This document shows positions 29,287 to 38,212 of a stretch of 64,000 bases of DNA, piece by piece (within the stretch, counting starts at the first letter, position 1; every line of letters begins with the position of its first letter). The notes beneath the pieces are model-generated. The model was not told where the DNA came from. It worked only from the letters and a program-made list of their open reading frames with translations, and made no database searches. A program made the position numbers and the translations under genes. Origin of the DNA: Periweissella fabaria (GTDB lineage Bacteria; Bacillota; Bacilli; Lactobacillales; Lactobacillaceae); contig NZ_CAKKNS010000009.1 in assembly GCF_918814575.1 (NCBI RefSeq), positions 21,829 to 85,828 of the forward strand. The letters run 5' to 3'.

Positions 29287-30431
29287 TGCGACTAATTAAA
29301 TTTTTAAAAAATCAAGGTTTGTATTTGATTGGGTCACTGATTTTAGCAGTTTCACTGTTTGCCTACGTCTCATCAACTAATCAGGGAAGCCAAAATAATC
29401 AAACGCAACAGCAAATGAATTCAGGGAATTTTTTATCATCGTTAGCCTCCCAACGAAAAGCCAAAGTTAATTTACCACTACAGCTAGATGTTAATGATGT
29501 GCGCTATTTTGTGACTGGGGCACCTGAGAATGTGACGGTACAGCTTGTGGGCCCTAGTGCTTTAGTAACGGCCGCGGTTAATACGAAGAATTTTGAAGTA
29601 TATGCTAATCTACATGATTTGACACTTGGAAATCACACGGTTACCTTAAAAATCCGAGGTTTGAGTAAAGATATTGCGGCACAAATTATTCCAGGGAAAA
29701 TATCGATTAATTTAGCTCAACGGGCAACCCGAAATATCCCGGTTAAAGTGCAATATAATAACGAAAATATTGCGGATGGTTACGATGTTGGTAATGCTAA
29801 GTCTTCAATTCAGACGGTGCAAATTACGGGAGCGGCTGAACAAGTGGCTCGGGTCCAAGATGTCGTTGCACAACTACCAATCCCTAATAATACTAAAAGT
29901 ACAATAAATCAGCGTGTACAGTTGCAAGCATTAGATTCTAATGGTAATTTAGTAGATGTTGTAATGACACCGCAAATAACTAATGTTACCCTGCCAATAA
30001 CACCTGGTGAAGGTAAAAAAGTCGTACCGGTCGTATTAAAAGCAATCGGAACTAACGCGGATGAATATACATTAACAGCTAGTGTTAATGAAATCAGTGT
30101 GATGGGTAAACAAAAGATCCTTAATGATATAAAACAAGTCATTGTACAAGTTGATGTATCTGGAATAACATCTAATACGACTAAGCAAGTTACGGTGCAA
30201 AGTTTTGATGGTGTTAAGAGTTTTGATCCAACGGCGATAACGGTTAACATCCAACCAACGAAAGGTCAAAATAATAACAATGATTCAAGTAGTTCAGAGA
30301 GCTCAAGCAGTTCAGAGAGTTCAAGCCGGTCAAGTAGTAGTGCATCAATAAATGATGCTAAAGATACTGTGAGCCAAGATAAAGACGGTTCAACTGACTC
30401 GGCACAAGTAACGACTAAAAATAATAAATAA
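29286..30431 (+). CDS. cdaR: CdaA regulator CdaR (YbbR domain protein)
   Basis: Membrane-anchored outside-facing protein that modulates CdaA. One N-terminal membrane helix (about residues 11-28), then about three YbbR repeats (ex. [45 protein letters not shown]), and a Ser-rich C-terminal tail (about 335-355) that may reach into the wall. 381 residues. Confidence 0.92.
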   Translation: MRLIKFLKNQGLYLIGSLILAVSLFAYVSSTNQGSQNNQTQQQMNSGNFLSSLASQRKAKVNLPLQLDVNDVRYFVTGAPENVTVQLVGPSALVTAAVNTKNFEVYANLHDLTLGNHTVTLKIRGLSKDIAAQIIPGKISINLAQRATRNIPVKVQYNNENIADGYDVGNAKSSIQTVQITGAAEQVARVQDVVAQLPIPNNTKSTINQRVQLQALDSNGNLVDVVMTPQITNVTLPITPGEGKKVVPVVLKAIGTNADEYTLTASVNEISVMGKQKILNDIKQVIVQVDVSGITSNTTKQVTVQSFDGVKSFDPTAITVNIQPTKGQNNNNDSSSSESSSSSESSSRSSSSASINDAKDTVSQDKDGSTDSAQVTTKNNK

Positions 30432-30442
30432 GGAATAACAAT

Positions 30443-31813
30443 ATGTCAGATATAAATTTAAAATACTTTGGAACCGATGGTGTGCGTGGAATCGCAAACC
30501 AAACCTTAACACCTGAGTTAGCATTTCAATTGGGACGTACTGGTGGTTATGTTTTAACGCAACATGCGCAACAACAAGATCGGCAACCACGTGTCTTAGT
30601 GGCACGGGATACGCGGATTTCTGGTCAAATGCTAGAACATGCCTTGGTGGCTGGGTTATTATCAGTTGGGATTGAAGTTTTACGCCTTGGTGTGATGACT
30701 ACACCGGGGGTCGCATATTTAGTTCGTGCCCAATCAGCCGATGCTGGGGTTATGATTACTGCATCCCATAACCCTGCACAAGATAATGGAATTAAATTCT
30801 TTGGAAACGATGGTTTTAAATTATCTGATGAACTTGAATTTGAAATTGAACAATTGCTAGATGCTGAGACAGATATTCTTCCCCGCCCAGCAGCTGTCGG
30901 TTTAGGGTCAGTTTCAGAATATCCAGAAGGTGCTTTGAAATATACTAAATTCTTACAAGAAACAATTCCTGATGACTTATCGGGATTAAATGTTGCCATC
31001 GATGCGGCCAATGGGGCAACTTCTGGTTTAGTGTCACATCTCTTTGCTGATTTAGGTACGGATTTTGTAACAATGGCAACTAATCCAAATGGCACTAACA
31101 TCAATGACGGAGTAGGTTCAACGCATCCAGAAGCTTTAGCGGCCTTTGTACAAGAAAAAGGTGCGGATGTAGGAATTGCCTTTGATGGTGATGGTGATCG
31201 TTTGATTGCGGTTGATGAGTTAGGTAATATTGTTAATGGTGATAAGGTTATGTTCATTACTGGTAAGTACATGAACGAACATGGTCGTTTAAAGAAAAAT
31301 ACGGTTGTAACAACAGTGATGTCTAATCTTGGGATGTATAAGGCCCTTGAAGAAAATGATATGCAATCTGTAAAAACTGCCGTAGGTGATCGCTATGTTG
31401 TTGAAGAAATGTTGAAAAATGGCTACAACGTTGGTGGTGAACAATCAGGACACATTGTCTTTCTTGACTGGAATACTACTGGAGATGGTATGTTAACAGC
31501 TATTCAATTACTACATATCTTAAAAGAAAGTGGTAAAAAATTATCTGTTCTGGCAGCGGAAGTAACAGAATATCCACAACAATTAATTAATGTGCGTGTT
31601 ACCGACAAAAAACGAGCACTTGAAAATGAAGCGATTAAAGCAATCATTGCGCAGGTGGAAACTGAAATGAACGGCGAAGGTCGCGTTTTAGTACGCCCAA
31701 GTGGAACTGAAAACTTATTACGTGTTATGGCAGAAGCAAAAACAGAAGATGCCGTAAAAGAATACGTTGCACGCATTGTGGCTGTTGTAGAAGAAGAAGT
31801 GGGTATTAAATAA
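30443..31813 (+). CDS. glmM: Phosphoglucosamine mutase GlmM
   Basis: Converts glucosamine-6-P to glucosamine-1-P for peptidoglycan and wall polymers. The phosphoserine loop is [13 protein letters not shown] with S108, the metal site is FDGDGDR, and the sugar-phosphate loop is [11 protein letters not shown]. 456 residues (usual ~450). It closes the cdaA-cdaR-glmM operon and feeds from GlmS encoded downstream. Confidence 0.97.
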   Translation: MSDINLKYFGTDGVRGIANQTLTPELAFQLGRTGGYVLTQHAQQQDRQPRVLVARDTRISGQMLEHALVAGLLSVGIEVLRLGVMTTPGVAYLVRAQSADAGVMITASHNPAQDNGIKFFGNDGFKLSDELEFEIEQLLDAETDILPRPAAVGLGSVSEYPEGALKYTKFLQETIPDDLSGLNVAIDAANGATSGLVSHLFADLGTDFVTMATNPNGTNINDGVGSTHPEALAAFVQEKGADVGIAFDGDGDRLIAVDELGNIVNGDKVMFITGKYMNEHGRLKKNTVVTTVMSNLGMYKALEENDMQSVKTAVGDRYVVEEMLKNGYNVGGEQSGHIVFLDWNTTGDGMLTAIQLLHILKESGKKLSVLAAEVTEYPQQLINVRVTDKKRALENEAIKAIIAQVETEMNGEGRVLVRPSGTENLLRVMAEAKTEDAVKEYVARIVAVVEEEVGIK

Positions 31814-31900
31814 ATTACTCAAAAGTTGCAATCCGATATGACTAATTAGTGGTGTTAGTAAATACCGCTGAGCAGTCGGGTGCTATTGATAAATACTAAT

Positions 31901-31942
31901 AAAAAGGCTGGAGAAAAATTAATTTTTCCCCCAGCCTTTTTT
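31901..31942 (+). terminator. Terminator after glmM
   Basis: AAAAAGGCTGG..CCAGCCTTTTTT with inner GAAAAA/TTTTTC; very stable and nearly symmetric. Confidence 0.9.
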
Positions 31943-32212
31943 GTGTATATGTGTAAAAATACATAATGTTAAATGCCATGTTAGATCGATTTTTCTTGTA
32001 GAAAATAGGAATAAGCCACTCCATTTTTGATAGTAGTAGTGACATGAAAAAGCCTTGTAACACCAATAATGACGTGAAAAACTTATCGTATAATTGGTAA
32101 ATACGATTAACATTAATTAATAAACATCTATACCAATGTACAAAAAGTTTGACACACCCTTATATATAAGTGTATTATCTACCTATACCATTAAAATAAG
32201 AGGTGAACTTAT
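31943..32212 (+). promoter_or_regulatory. glmS upstream region: promoter and NagR-like operators
   Basis: Promoter TTGACA (32149-32154), 18-base spacer, TATTAT (32173-32178); the spacer holds the palindrome CTTATATATAAG. Three sites resemble the nagB operator ATTGGTATATACCAAT: 32093-32108 (13 of 16), 32122-32137 (11 of 16, right half perfect) and 32177-32192 (10 of 16). The leader from about 32185 to the start codon is under 30 bases, too short for a glmS ribozyme. A short repeat GACATGAAAAA / GACGTGAAAAA lies at 32041 and 32071. Confidence 0.65.
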
Positions 32213-34042
32213 ATGTGTGGAATTGTCGGAATTACTGGGAGTCGTGCAGCATTACCAGTATTACTACGTGGATTACAAAAACTTGAATACCGCGGCTATG
32301 ATTCAGCCGGGGTATATGTAAATGACAGTGCAACTAACGACGAGTTTTTCTTTAAAGAAAAAGGTCGAGTTGAACAATTAGAAGCATTGGTAGCAGATAA
32401 GGGTATTCATGGGAATACTGGGATTGCGCATACGCGTTGGGCTACGCATGGTATTCCAAGTGCGCACAATTCGCATCCGCATGTTTCAGCGTCTGGTCGT
32501 TTCTTTTTGGTCCACAATGGGGTTATTGAAGGTTTCCGTGAATTAAAGGAAACATATCTTCAAGGAGTTGATTTTAAGTCAGAAACTGATACTGAAGTTG
32601 CCGTTCAACTTGTTGCTAAGTTTGTTGAACAAGATGGATTGACAGTCCCAACAGCATTCCGCAAAGTGTTAGCTTTAATCGGTACTGGTTCATATGGCTT
32701 TGTGTTGGTTGATAACCAAAACCCTGATGTCCTTTACGTTGCTCGTAACAAGAGTCCTTTACTTTTAGGTCTTGGCGAAGACTTCACGGTTGTGACGTCT
32801 GATGCGGCAGCAATGTTGGAATACACTCATGAATTTATGGCACTTGATGATGGTGAAATGGCAATTATCAAAGGCACTGATATCGAAATTTTAAATGCAG
32901 CTAATGAACCAGTGAAACACGATGCATTCACTATTGAAATTGATGCAGCAGAAACTGATAAGGGTATCTACCCATACTACATGTTAAAAGAAATCGAAGA
33001 ACAACCTAATGTGATTCGGACATTACTTAACGAATATATGGATGATACTAGTCATGTAAATATTGACGATGCAATTATTAATGAATTAAAACAAGCGGAC
33101 CGTATTTACATTGTGGCTGCTGGAACTTCATATCATGCTTCATTGATTGGTAAGCGGATGTTTGAAAAAATTGCTAACCGGCCAACTCAAGTTGAGATTG
33201 CGTCTGAGTTTGCATATGATAGTTACATTCCTGAAGCCAATCCATTCTTTATCTTCCTTTCACAATCTGGTGAAACGGCTGACTCACGTGAAGTATTACA
33301 AATGGTTGAAGCTAAAGGGTTCAAGTCATTGACATTAACGAATGTTCCTAACTCAACGCTTGCACGTGAAGCAACTTATGCATTGCCATTATTGGCTGGT
33401 CCTGAAATTGCCGTGGCATCTACTAAGGCCTACACGGCTCAAATTACTGTTTTGGCATTTTTGGCCCAAGCAATGGTGGATAATAAAGTTTCCGTAGCAC
33501 ACCCATTGGCAGCGATTGCCGTTGCGATGGAAGCTATTTTGCAAGACAAAGATCGTTATAAGGTTTTAGCAGAAGAGTACTTAGTTGATTCTTCAAGCGC
33601 CTTTTACATTGGCCGGGCTAACGATGCTGAATTAGCATTAGAAGCTGCTTTGAAACTCAAAGAAATTTCATATGTTCATACAGAAGGTTTTGCAGCGGGT
33701 GAATTAAAGCATGGTACATTAGCGTTAATTGAAGATAACACACCTGTGATTGGTTTAATTACACAACCTAAGACCGCTGAATTAACACGTTCAAACTTAG
33801 CTGAAACGCAAGCACGTGGTGCACATACCTTAATCATTGCTACGGAAGAAATCGCACATTCTGATGATCAAGTGATTTTACCATCTGTTGATAGTGCAAA
33901 TGATGATGCCGTTGTTGTTGATCAATTAGCAATTTTATTGGCAACAATTCCAGTACAATTATTGTCATACTTCACTTCATTAGGTCGTGGCTTGGATGTT
34001 GACCGTCCTCGTAACTTGGCCAAATCAGTGACAGTTCAATAA
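32213..34042 (+). CDS. glmS: Glutamine-fructose-6-phosphate aminotransferase GlmS
   Basis: First committed step of amino-sugar synthesis. The glutaminase domain starts with the nucleophile C2 (MCGIVGITG), then two SIS domains (GTSYHASLIGKRMFE; SQSGETADSREVL). The C-terminal end DRPRNLAKSVTV is typical. 609 residues. AGAGG precedes ATG 32213. Regulation appears to act on its promoter through operators shared with nagB. Confidence 0.97.
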   Translation: MCGIVGITGSRAALPVLLRGLQKLEYRGYDSAGVYVNDSATNDEFFFKEKGRVEQLEALVADKGIHGNTGIAHTRWATHGIPSAHNSHPHVSASGRFFLVHNGVIEGFRELKETYLQGVDFKSETDTEVAVQLVAKFVEQDGLTVPTAFRKVLALIGTGSYGFVLVDNQNPDVLYVARNKSPLLLGLGEDFTVVTSDAAAMLEYTHEFMALDDGEMAIIKGTDIEILNAANEPVKHDAFTIEIDAAETDKGIYPYYMLKEIEEQPNVIRTLLNEYMDDTSHVNIDDAIINELKQADRIYIVAAGTSYHASLIGKRMFEKIANRPTQVEIASEFAYDSYIPEANPFFIFLSQSGETADSREVLQMVEAKGFKSLTLTNVPNSTLAREATYALPLLAGPEIAVASTKAYTAQITVLAFLAQAMVDNKVSVAHPLAAIAVAMEAILQDKDRYKVLAEEYLVDSSSAFYIGRANDAELALEAALKLKEISYVHTEGFAAGELKHGTLALIEDNTPVIGLITQPKTAELTRSNLAETQARGAHTLIIATEEIAHSDDQVILPSVDSANDDAVVVDQLAILLATIPVQLLSYFTSLGRGLDVDRPRNLAKSVTVQ

Positions 34043-34077
34043 CTAGTAGTTGAATTAATAACAAATAGTTTAATAAA

Positions 34078-34112
34078 AGCAGCTTGAAAGTAATCTTTCA
34101 AGTTGCTTTTTT
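34078..34112 (+). terminator. Terminator after glmS
   Basis: AGCAGCTTGAAAG-TAAT-CTTTCAAGTTGCT then a T-run. Confidence 0.88.
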
Positions 34113-34136
34113 ATATGAATGAAAAAAATTCAAAGA

Positions 34137-34194
34137 TTTGGTCTATACCGCTTGTCGAAAGACATATTTAGTTGTATCATTGGTATATACCAAT
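34137..34194 (+). promoter_or_regulatory. nagB promoter with two NagR/GntR-type operators
   Basis: Promoter TTGTCG (34152-34157), 17-base spacer, TATCAT (34175-34180). Operator 1 is TTTGGTCTATACCGCT (34137-34152), ending at the -35; operator 2 is the perfect palindrome ATTGGTATATACCAAT (34179-34194) covering the end of the -10 and the start site. Centres are 42 bp apart. This matches the known form of NagR/YvoA/DasR sites. Confidence 0.8.
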
Positions 34195-34210
34195 AAAAGG
34201 AGTCCTAATC

Positions 34211-34915
34211 ATGAAAATTATTAAAGTAACCGATCAACAAGCAGGTGGTAAAGCTGGATTTGAAATTTTTAAAGAAGCCCTCGCAAACGGTGCGACAACT
34301 TTTGGTTTAGCAACTGGTAGTACTCCAGTTACTACGTATGCAGAAATTGTTGCAAGTGATCTTGATTTTTCAAACGCTACATCAATTAACTTAGATGAAT
34401 ATGTTGGCCTAGCTGCAGATCACGATCAAAGTTACCACTACTTTATGAATGAACATTTATTTAGCAAAAAACCATTTGCACAATCATTCTTACCAGATGG
34501 TCTTGCAACTGATTTGGATGCTTTTGTTAAGGAATACCATGAAATTATTGAAAGTCACCCAATTGACTTACAAATATTAGGAATTGGTCAAAACGGTCAT
34601 ATTGGATTTAATGAACCTGGAACTTCTTTTACAGCGAATACGCACGTAGTTGATTTAACAGATTCAACAATTGAAGCTAATTCACGTTTCTTCGCTAGCC
34701 GTGATGAAGTACCAGCCCAAGCTATTAGTATGGGAATTGCCGAAATTTTACAATCTAAACAAATTATTGTTGAAGCATTTGGTAAAAACAAAGCTGAAGC
34801 AATCAAGAAGATGGTTGAAGGACCAATTACGGAAGATGTACCCGCATCTGTTTTACAAAAGCACAATAATGTTGTCGTAATTGTTGACGAAGAAGCCGCT
34901 AGTTTGCTTGCATAA
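34211..34915 (+). CDS. nagB: Glucosamine-6-phosphate deaminase NagB
   Basis: Converts glucosamine-6-P to fructose-6-P and ammonia, opposing GlmS. Visible motifs are the Asp/active-site stretch NLDEYVGL and [14 protein letters not shown]. 234 residues is typical for Firmicutes NagB. ATG 34211 with AAGGAG upstream; an upstream in-frame TTG lies within the operator and is not used. No nagA is adjacent. No clear terminator follows before the small-RNA promoter. Confidence 0.95.
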   Translation: MKIIKVTDQQAGGKAGFEIFKEALANGATTFGLATGSTPVTTYAEIVASDLDFSNATSINLDEYVGLAADHDQSYHYFMNEHLFSKKPFAQSFLPDGLATDLDAFVKEYHEIIESHPIDLQILGIGQNGHIGFNEPGTSFTANTHVVDLTDSTIEANSRFFASRDEVPAQAISMGIAEILQSKQIIVEAFGKNKAEAIKKMVEGPITEDVPASVLQKHNNVVVIVDEEAASLLA

Positions 34916-34946
34916 AAAAACATCGTAAATAGTTGAGTTGTTAGAG

Positions 34947-34975
34947 TTGACAGCGCTTTCATAATTTTGTATTAT
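34947..34975 (+). promoter_or_regulatory. Promoter of small RNA with cre site
   Basis: TTGACA, 17-base spacer, TATTAT. TGACAGCGCTTTCA (34948-34961) fits the cre consensus TGWAANCGNTNWCA with one mismatch and overlaps the -35, predicting CcpA repression. Confidence 0.75.
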
Positions 34976-34981
34976 AATAGC

Positions 34982-35060
34982 AGTAAGAAGTAATTCTTAC
35001 CTTCTAATCAATTCTCTTTCTCTCTTATGCCGACCTTTCGTCTTTTGACGGAAGGTTTTT
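34982..35060 (+). ncRNA. Candidate CU-rich small RNA, CcpA-controlled
   Basis: From the predicted start near 34982, the RNA has a 5' hairpin GTAAGAA-GTAA-TTCTTAC, a single-stranded pyrimidine-rich stretch (35001-35029, with TTCTCTTTCTCTCTT) and an intrinsic terminator GACCTTTCGTC-TTTT-GACGGAAGGT plus Ts. No reading frame is present. The CU-rich stretch could pair with purine-rich ribosome binding sites. The layout resembles known CcpA-repressed sRNAs such as staphylococcal RsaI; identity is not claimed. Confidence 0.65.
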
Positions 35061-35069
35061 GTATTGTCG

Positions 35070-35078
35070 TGGTATAAT
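35070..35078 (+). promoter_or_regulatory. Extended -10 promoter of the 100-residue protein gene
   Basis: TGG TATAAT, ten bases after the small-RNA terminator, so the next gene has its own start. Confidence 0.55.
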
Positions 35079-35109
35079 AATAGATGATGATATAGTGGAG
35101 GGTAGTAGC

Positions 35110-35412
35110 TTGAATGAAGTTTTAGATTTAATTGAAGAAATCACTCGGTTAGATAATACAAAATATATTGAAATCGGTAATTTAACCCATAATGGACGTG
35201 CTGAGGCAGCTGCGGAAAAAGGGTTTATCAAAGAAGTCCGCATTTTAAAACTAAACATCCCGCATTCTAAGCACGTTGAATTATACGAGCAATTAATTAA
35301 TCAACGCCATCAAATGCCGACATGGGAAATGACAGCTTGGGATGAATGGGTTAAAGATGAGCAAATGGAACATGAAATTCAGGCAATTTTAGCCGAAAAT
35401 AAAGTTGGTTAA
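35110..35412 (+). CDS. Conserved-looking hypothetical protein, 100 residues
   Basis: Not recognised. TTG start at 35110 after GGAGGG, giving LNEVLDLIEEITRLDNTKY. The protein is soluble, acidic and probably alpha/beta: a helical start, a strand-like VRILKLNIP around residue 55 and a helical acidic end. No cysteines, membrane segment or catalytic motif. It lies between the candidate small RNA and a MarR gene and has its own promoter. Codon use fits the surrounding genome. Confidence 0.7.
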   Translation: MNEVLDLIEEITRLDNTKYIEIGNLTHNGRAEAAAEKGFIKEVRILKLNIPHSKHVELYEQLINQRHQMPTWEMTAWDEWVKDEQMEHEIQAILAENKVG

Positions 35413-35486
35413 AATATTTGTATAGTATATTAACTAAAATCGTGTTATTTTAACTAATGGCCTTATTTGTAGGAAAGGAGGCACAT

Positions 35487-35951
35487 ATGAAGACGGAATT
35501 ATTAGAACAGTACATAGATGCATACTTAGTCTATTTAAAGTATTTAGGCGATATTGTGGCCCGTTCTGCGGCTCGATTCAATTTATCATTTGAACAATAC
35601 TTAATTATTCGTGAAATTGCTCGTCGAGAAAAAGTGACGTTAACTGACATTGTTGATGAACGGAATGTCACGCGTGCAGCTGTATCACGGCAAATTAAAG
35701 TGCTTTTAAAGCGTAATTATATATATCAAGAAGCAGATGTACATGATCGTCGGCGAATGTTTCTCCATCTAACAACAGATGGTAAGGAAGCAGAACGTGT
35801 TATTAGTAAACGGATGCGTGATCGGTTTAATGGTTGGATTGATGTTTTTGGTACTGAACGTGCGGAAGATATTTTAGAGTTTATTCTTGATTTTGGAGAA
35901 TTAGTAACTAAGGAATCAAAAGGTGAAGATACTAGTTTAACGAGTAAGTAA
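35487..35951 (+). CDS. MarR family transcriptional regulator
   Basis: A 154-residue winged-helix protein. The DNA-binding core VTLTDIVDERNVTRAAVSRQIKVLLKRNYI and wing DVHDRRRMFLHLT are characteristic MarR features. ATG 35487 follows AAAGGAGG. No transporter or enzyme adjoins it in the same operon, so its target is unknown; it could act on a distant gene. A terminator follows. Confidence 0.88.
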   Translation: MKTELLEQYIDAYLVYLKYLGDIVARSAARFNLSFEQYLIIREIARREKVTLTDIVDERNVTRAAVSRQIKVLLKRNYIYQEADVHDRRRMFLHLTTDGKEAERVISKRMRDRFNGWIDVFGTERAEDILEFILDFGELVTKESKGEDTSLTSK

Positions 35952-35975
35952 TAATTGGTTACTTATAAAATTGTA

Positions 35976-36010
35976 AAAGTGAGTTTTCTTTGAGGAAACT
36001 CACTTTTTTT
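35976..36010 (+). terminator. Terminator after marR-type gene
   Basis: AAAGTGAGTTTTC / GGAAACTCACTTT with T-run. Confidence 0.85.
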
Positions 36011-36027
36011 ATATTGTTCTTTTTAAA

Positions 36028-36064
36028 TGAAAGCCTTTTCATTTAAAAAGAAAACGGTTACAAT
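36028..36064 (+). promoter_or_regulatory. manA promoter region with two cre-like sites
   Basis: AGAAAACGGTTACA (36049-36062) fits cre with one mismatch and overlaps the -10 TACAAT (36059-36064). TGAAAGCCTTTTCA (36028-36041) also fits with one mismatch and sits inside the inverted repeat AAATGAAA/TTTCATTT. Confidence 0.65.
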
Positions 36065-36092
36065 TTAGTTATCTAAACTATGGAGGCATATT

Positions 36093-37052
36093 ATGTCAGA
36101 ACCGTTATTTTTAATTCCGCAATTACATGACAAAATTTGGGGTGGAACTACACTGGGCGAATTTTTTAATTTTCAACTAGCGAGTGATCATGTTGGTGAA
36201 GCGTGGATAATTTCCGCCCATCCTAATGGTGTCGATACTGTTACTGGTGGAACGTATGATAAACGTACGCTTGCTGATTTATGGGCAAACAATAAGGAAT
36301 TATTTGGTAATGCAACCGCTGAAAAATTTCCATTACTAGTTAAATTTTTGGATGCGAAAGAAGATTTATCAATTCAAGTACATCCCGATGATGAATATGC
36401 CAAGGCCCATGCTAATGAATTAGGGAAAACAGAATGTTGGTATATTCTCGATGCTAAACCAGGGGCTAAAATTTATTATGGCCATAATGCGCAAACGCCA
36501 CTAGAACTGGAAACAATGATTAATAACCAAGATTGGGAGCATTTATTGCGTCAAGTTGAGGTTAAACCCGGTGAATTTTATTACATTCCATCGGGGACAG
36601 TTCATGCACTCGGAGCGGGTGTGTTGGCCTTAGAAGTCCAACAAAGTTCTGACACGACATATCGAATTTATGATTTTGATCGTGTTGATAAAACCACTGG
36701 TAAATTACGTGAATTGCATTTAGCGGATGCAATCAAGGTAATTAATGTCCCCTCTAAGGAACGAGCCGTCCAACCAACGACCGAAATACATGAAGCAAAT
36801 ATAGAAACCCGCTTAGCTGATGAAAAATATTTTAAGGTGATTAAGTGGGACATTAAACAACAACCGCAGATTTTTACTCAAACACATGATAAATATACCT
36901 TAGCAGTAGTAATTGCTGGTGCCGGGACGTTAACAGTCGAGGGGCAAGTATACCAACTATCAAAAGGCCAAGGACTAATTTTACCAAGTAATGTTACTAC
37001 ATGGACAATTGATGGTGAGATCACGGTGGTACTTAGTCAACCAAATAATTAA
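36093..37052 (+). CDS. manA: Mannose-6-phosphate isomerase ManA, class I
   Basis: Zinc enzyme that interconverts mannose-6-P and fructose-6-P. The metal-binding motifs are visible as QVHPDDEYA and YIPSGTVHALGAG, and GKTECWYIL is typical. 319 residues is the short Gram-positive form. TGGAGG precedes ATG 36093. Predicted catabolite repression through cre sites in its promoter. It appears monocistronic. Confidence 0.95.
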   Translation: MSEPLFLIPQLHDKIWGGTTLGEFFNFQLASDHVGEAWIISAHPNGVDTVTGGTYDKRTLADLWANNKELFGNATAEKFPLLVKFLDAKEDLSIQVHPDDEYAKAHANELGKTECWYILDAKPGAKIYYGHNAQTPLELETMINNQDWEHLLRQVEVKPGEFYYIPSGTVHALGAGVLALEVQQSSDTTYRIYDFDRVDKTTGKLRELHLADAIKVINVPSKERAVQPTTEIHEANIETRLADEKYFKVIKWDIKQQPQIFTQTHDKYTLAVVIAGAGTLTVEGQVYQLSKGQGLILPSNVTTWTIDGEITVVLSQPNN

Positions 37053-37068
37053 AAGGTAAGCATTTAAA

Positions 37069-37097
37069 TTGCAAAGTAAACGCTTACATGATACTAT
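37069..37097 (+). promoter_or_regulatory. Promoter of the 300-nt RNA with cre site
   Basis: TTGCAA, 17-base spacer, TACTAT. AGTAAACGCTTACA (37075-37088) fills the spacer and fits cre with one mismatch. Confidence 0.8.
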
Positions 37098-37103
37098 ATA
37101 GCC

Positions 37104-37407
37104 ATAAGGAAGAATCAATTAGGTAGTGCCACCGGATAAGTTTTACTTGCGGACACACCACCGAAGATTCGTTCAAGTCTAGAGCGGTTTTGGTGATACA
37201 ACTCTAGCTAGGCGTGCAGATTTGGTAATTCTTTCAATGAAACAATATCTTATGTAATACATGGTTATGAATGGAAAGTACAAATCATCAACGGCAAATG
37301 TTAAGACCAGTTTATGAAGGTTGGATTAGTGATCATAAAGTGGCATGATTCTTCCAAAAGCTCCATAGTATGGCTAGGTGACTCGCGAGAGGCTACCTAG
37401 CTTTTTT
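37104..37407 (+). ncRNA. Unassigned ~300-nt structured RNA
   Basis: A complete transcription unit without a gene in the 616-base manA-GNAT spacer. The 5' domain has nested pairing: GAATC/GATTC, GGTAGTG/CACCACC, CCG/CGG and AAGT/ACTT (37112-37170). A second stem is CTAGAG (37179-37184) with CTCTAG (37202-37207). It ends in GCTAGGT..ACCTAGC with inner CTCGCGAG and a T-run (37373-37407). GCTAGG at 37207-37212 could compete for the 3' terminator arm. I see only short frames with weak ribosome binding sites. It does not match tmRNA, RNase P, 6S or SRP RNA. Confidence 0.65.
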
Positions 37408-37591
37408 ATTTGTAAAAATACCCAAAAAGGCTTAAATTTAAATAGTAGATAACCGATTAAGTAATAAGTGCCTTTTATTATCGAAATCGAATTTTTTATT
37501 ATCAAATTAGTTGAAATATTATTAATAAACAAGGATAAAAATTGCACATAATTGTGTTTATCAAATTTACATTATTTATTAGATAAAAACA

Positions 37592-37620
37592 TTGTTATGT
37601 AAGCAAATCTACTATATAAT
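37592..37620 (+). promoter_or_regulatory. Promoter of the GNAT gene
   Basis: TTGTTA, 17-base spacer, TATAAT. The bases between the RNA terminator and this promoter (37408-37591) are AT-rich with nothing else recognised. Confidence 0.75.
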
Positions 37621-37668
37621 TTACGCTGCAATAAAATTTTATGGTATCGGTAAAGGAACAAAAACGAC

Positions 37669-38190
37669 ATGTCTGAATTAAAATTACAACTGGCAACAGT
37701 CGCCGATTTACCAATTGTCATGAAGATTACTAACCAGGCTAAAGCATTGCTTAAAGCTGATGGAATCAATCAATGGCAAATGGGTTATCCAAGTGAAGTT
37801 GACTTTGAAAATGATATGCAGCAAGAGCATCTTTATGTAGCAAAACTCGATGATCAATCAGTTGGGTTTATTGCTTTGATTGACGGCTTGGATCAAGCAT
37901 ATCAAATTATTGAAAATGGGGCGTGGTTGAATAACGACGAACCTTATTACACAATTCACCGGGTTGCGGTAAGTAGTGAAGTTAGTGGTCAAAAGCTAGG
38001 TGAACGAATGTTACGATCTGCGGTAGAAAAAAGTTTAGAACTCGGTCCGGATGCTAAAAGTGTCCGGGTTGATACCCATCCAGATAATAAACGCATGCAA
38101 TATTTATTAAATAAAATTGGGTTTGTGTTAACTGGACATATTTTTATTAATGATGGTGAACTACGTTACGCTTACGAATATATGAGATAA
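37669..38190 (+). CDS. GNAT family N-acetyltransferase
   Basis: A 173-residue acetyltransferase: HRVAVSSEVSGQKLGERMLRSAVE (about residues 100-125) is the acetyl-CoA loop and helix, followed by VRVDTHPDNKRMQYLLNKIGF. Substrate unknown. The 5' leader of about 40 bases has AAAGGA 12 bases before ATG, a loose spacing. 22 bases later begins the XRE-like gene, so the two may be co-transcribed. Confidence 0.87.
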   Translation: MSELKLQLATVADLPIVMKITNQAKALLKADGINQWQMGYPSEVDFENDMQQEHLYVAKLDDQSVGFIALIDGLDQAYQIIENGAWLNNDEPYYTIHRVAVSSEVSGQKLGERMLRSAVEKSLELGPDAKSVRVDTHPDNKRMQYLLNKIGFVLTGHIFINDGELRYAYEYMR

Positions 38191-38212
38191 ATATATTTTC
38201 GAGGAAGAACCT

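Noticed and set aside
30625..31272. Long reverse-strand open frame inside glmM
   Set aside because: It lies entirely antisense to glmM, has no ribosome binding site and has a composition typical of a shadow frame.
32150..32212. glmS ribozyme upstream of glmS
   Set aside because: The leader between the predicted start and the ATG is under 30 bases and lacks the ribozyme core.
37261..37317. 18-codon frame inside the unassigned RNA (MVMNGKYKSSTANVKTSL)
   Set aside because: No ribosome binding site in front of either ATG; treated as chance within a structured RNA.
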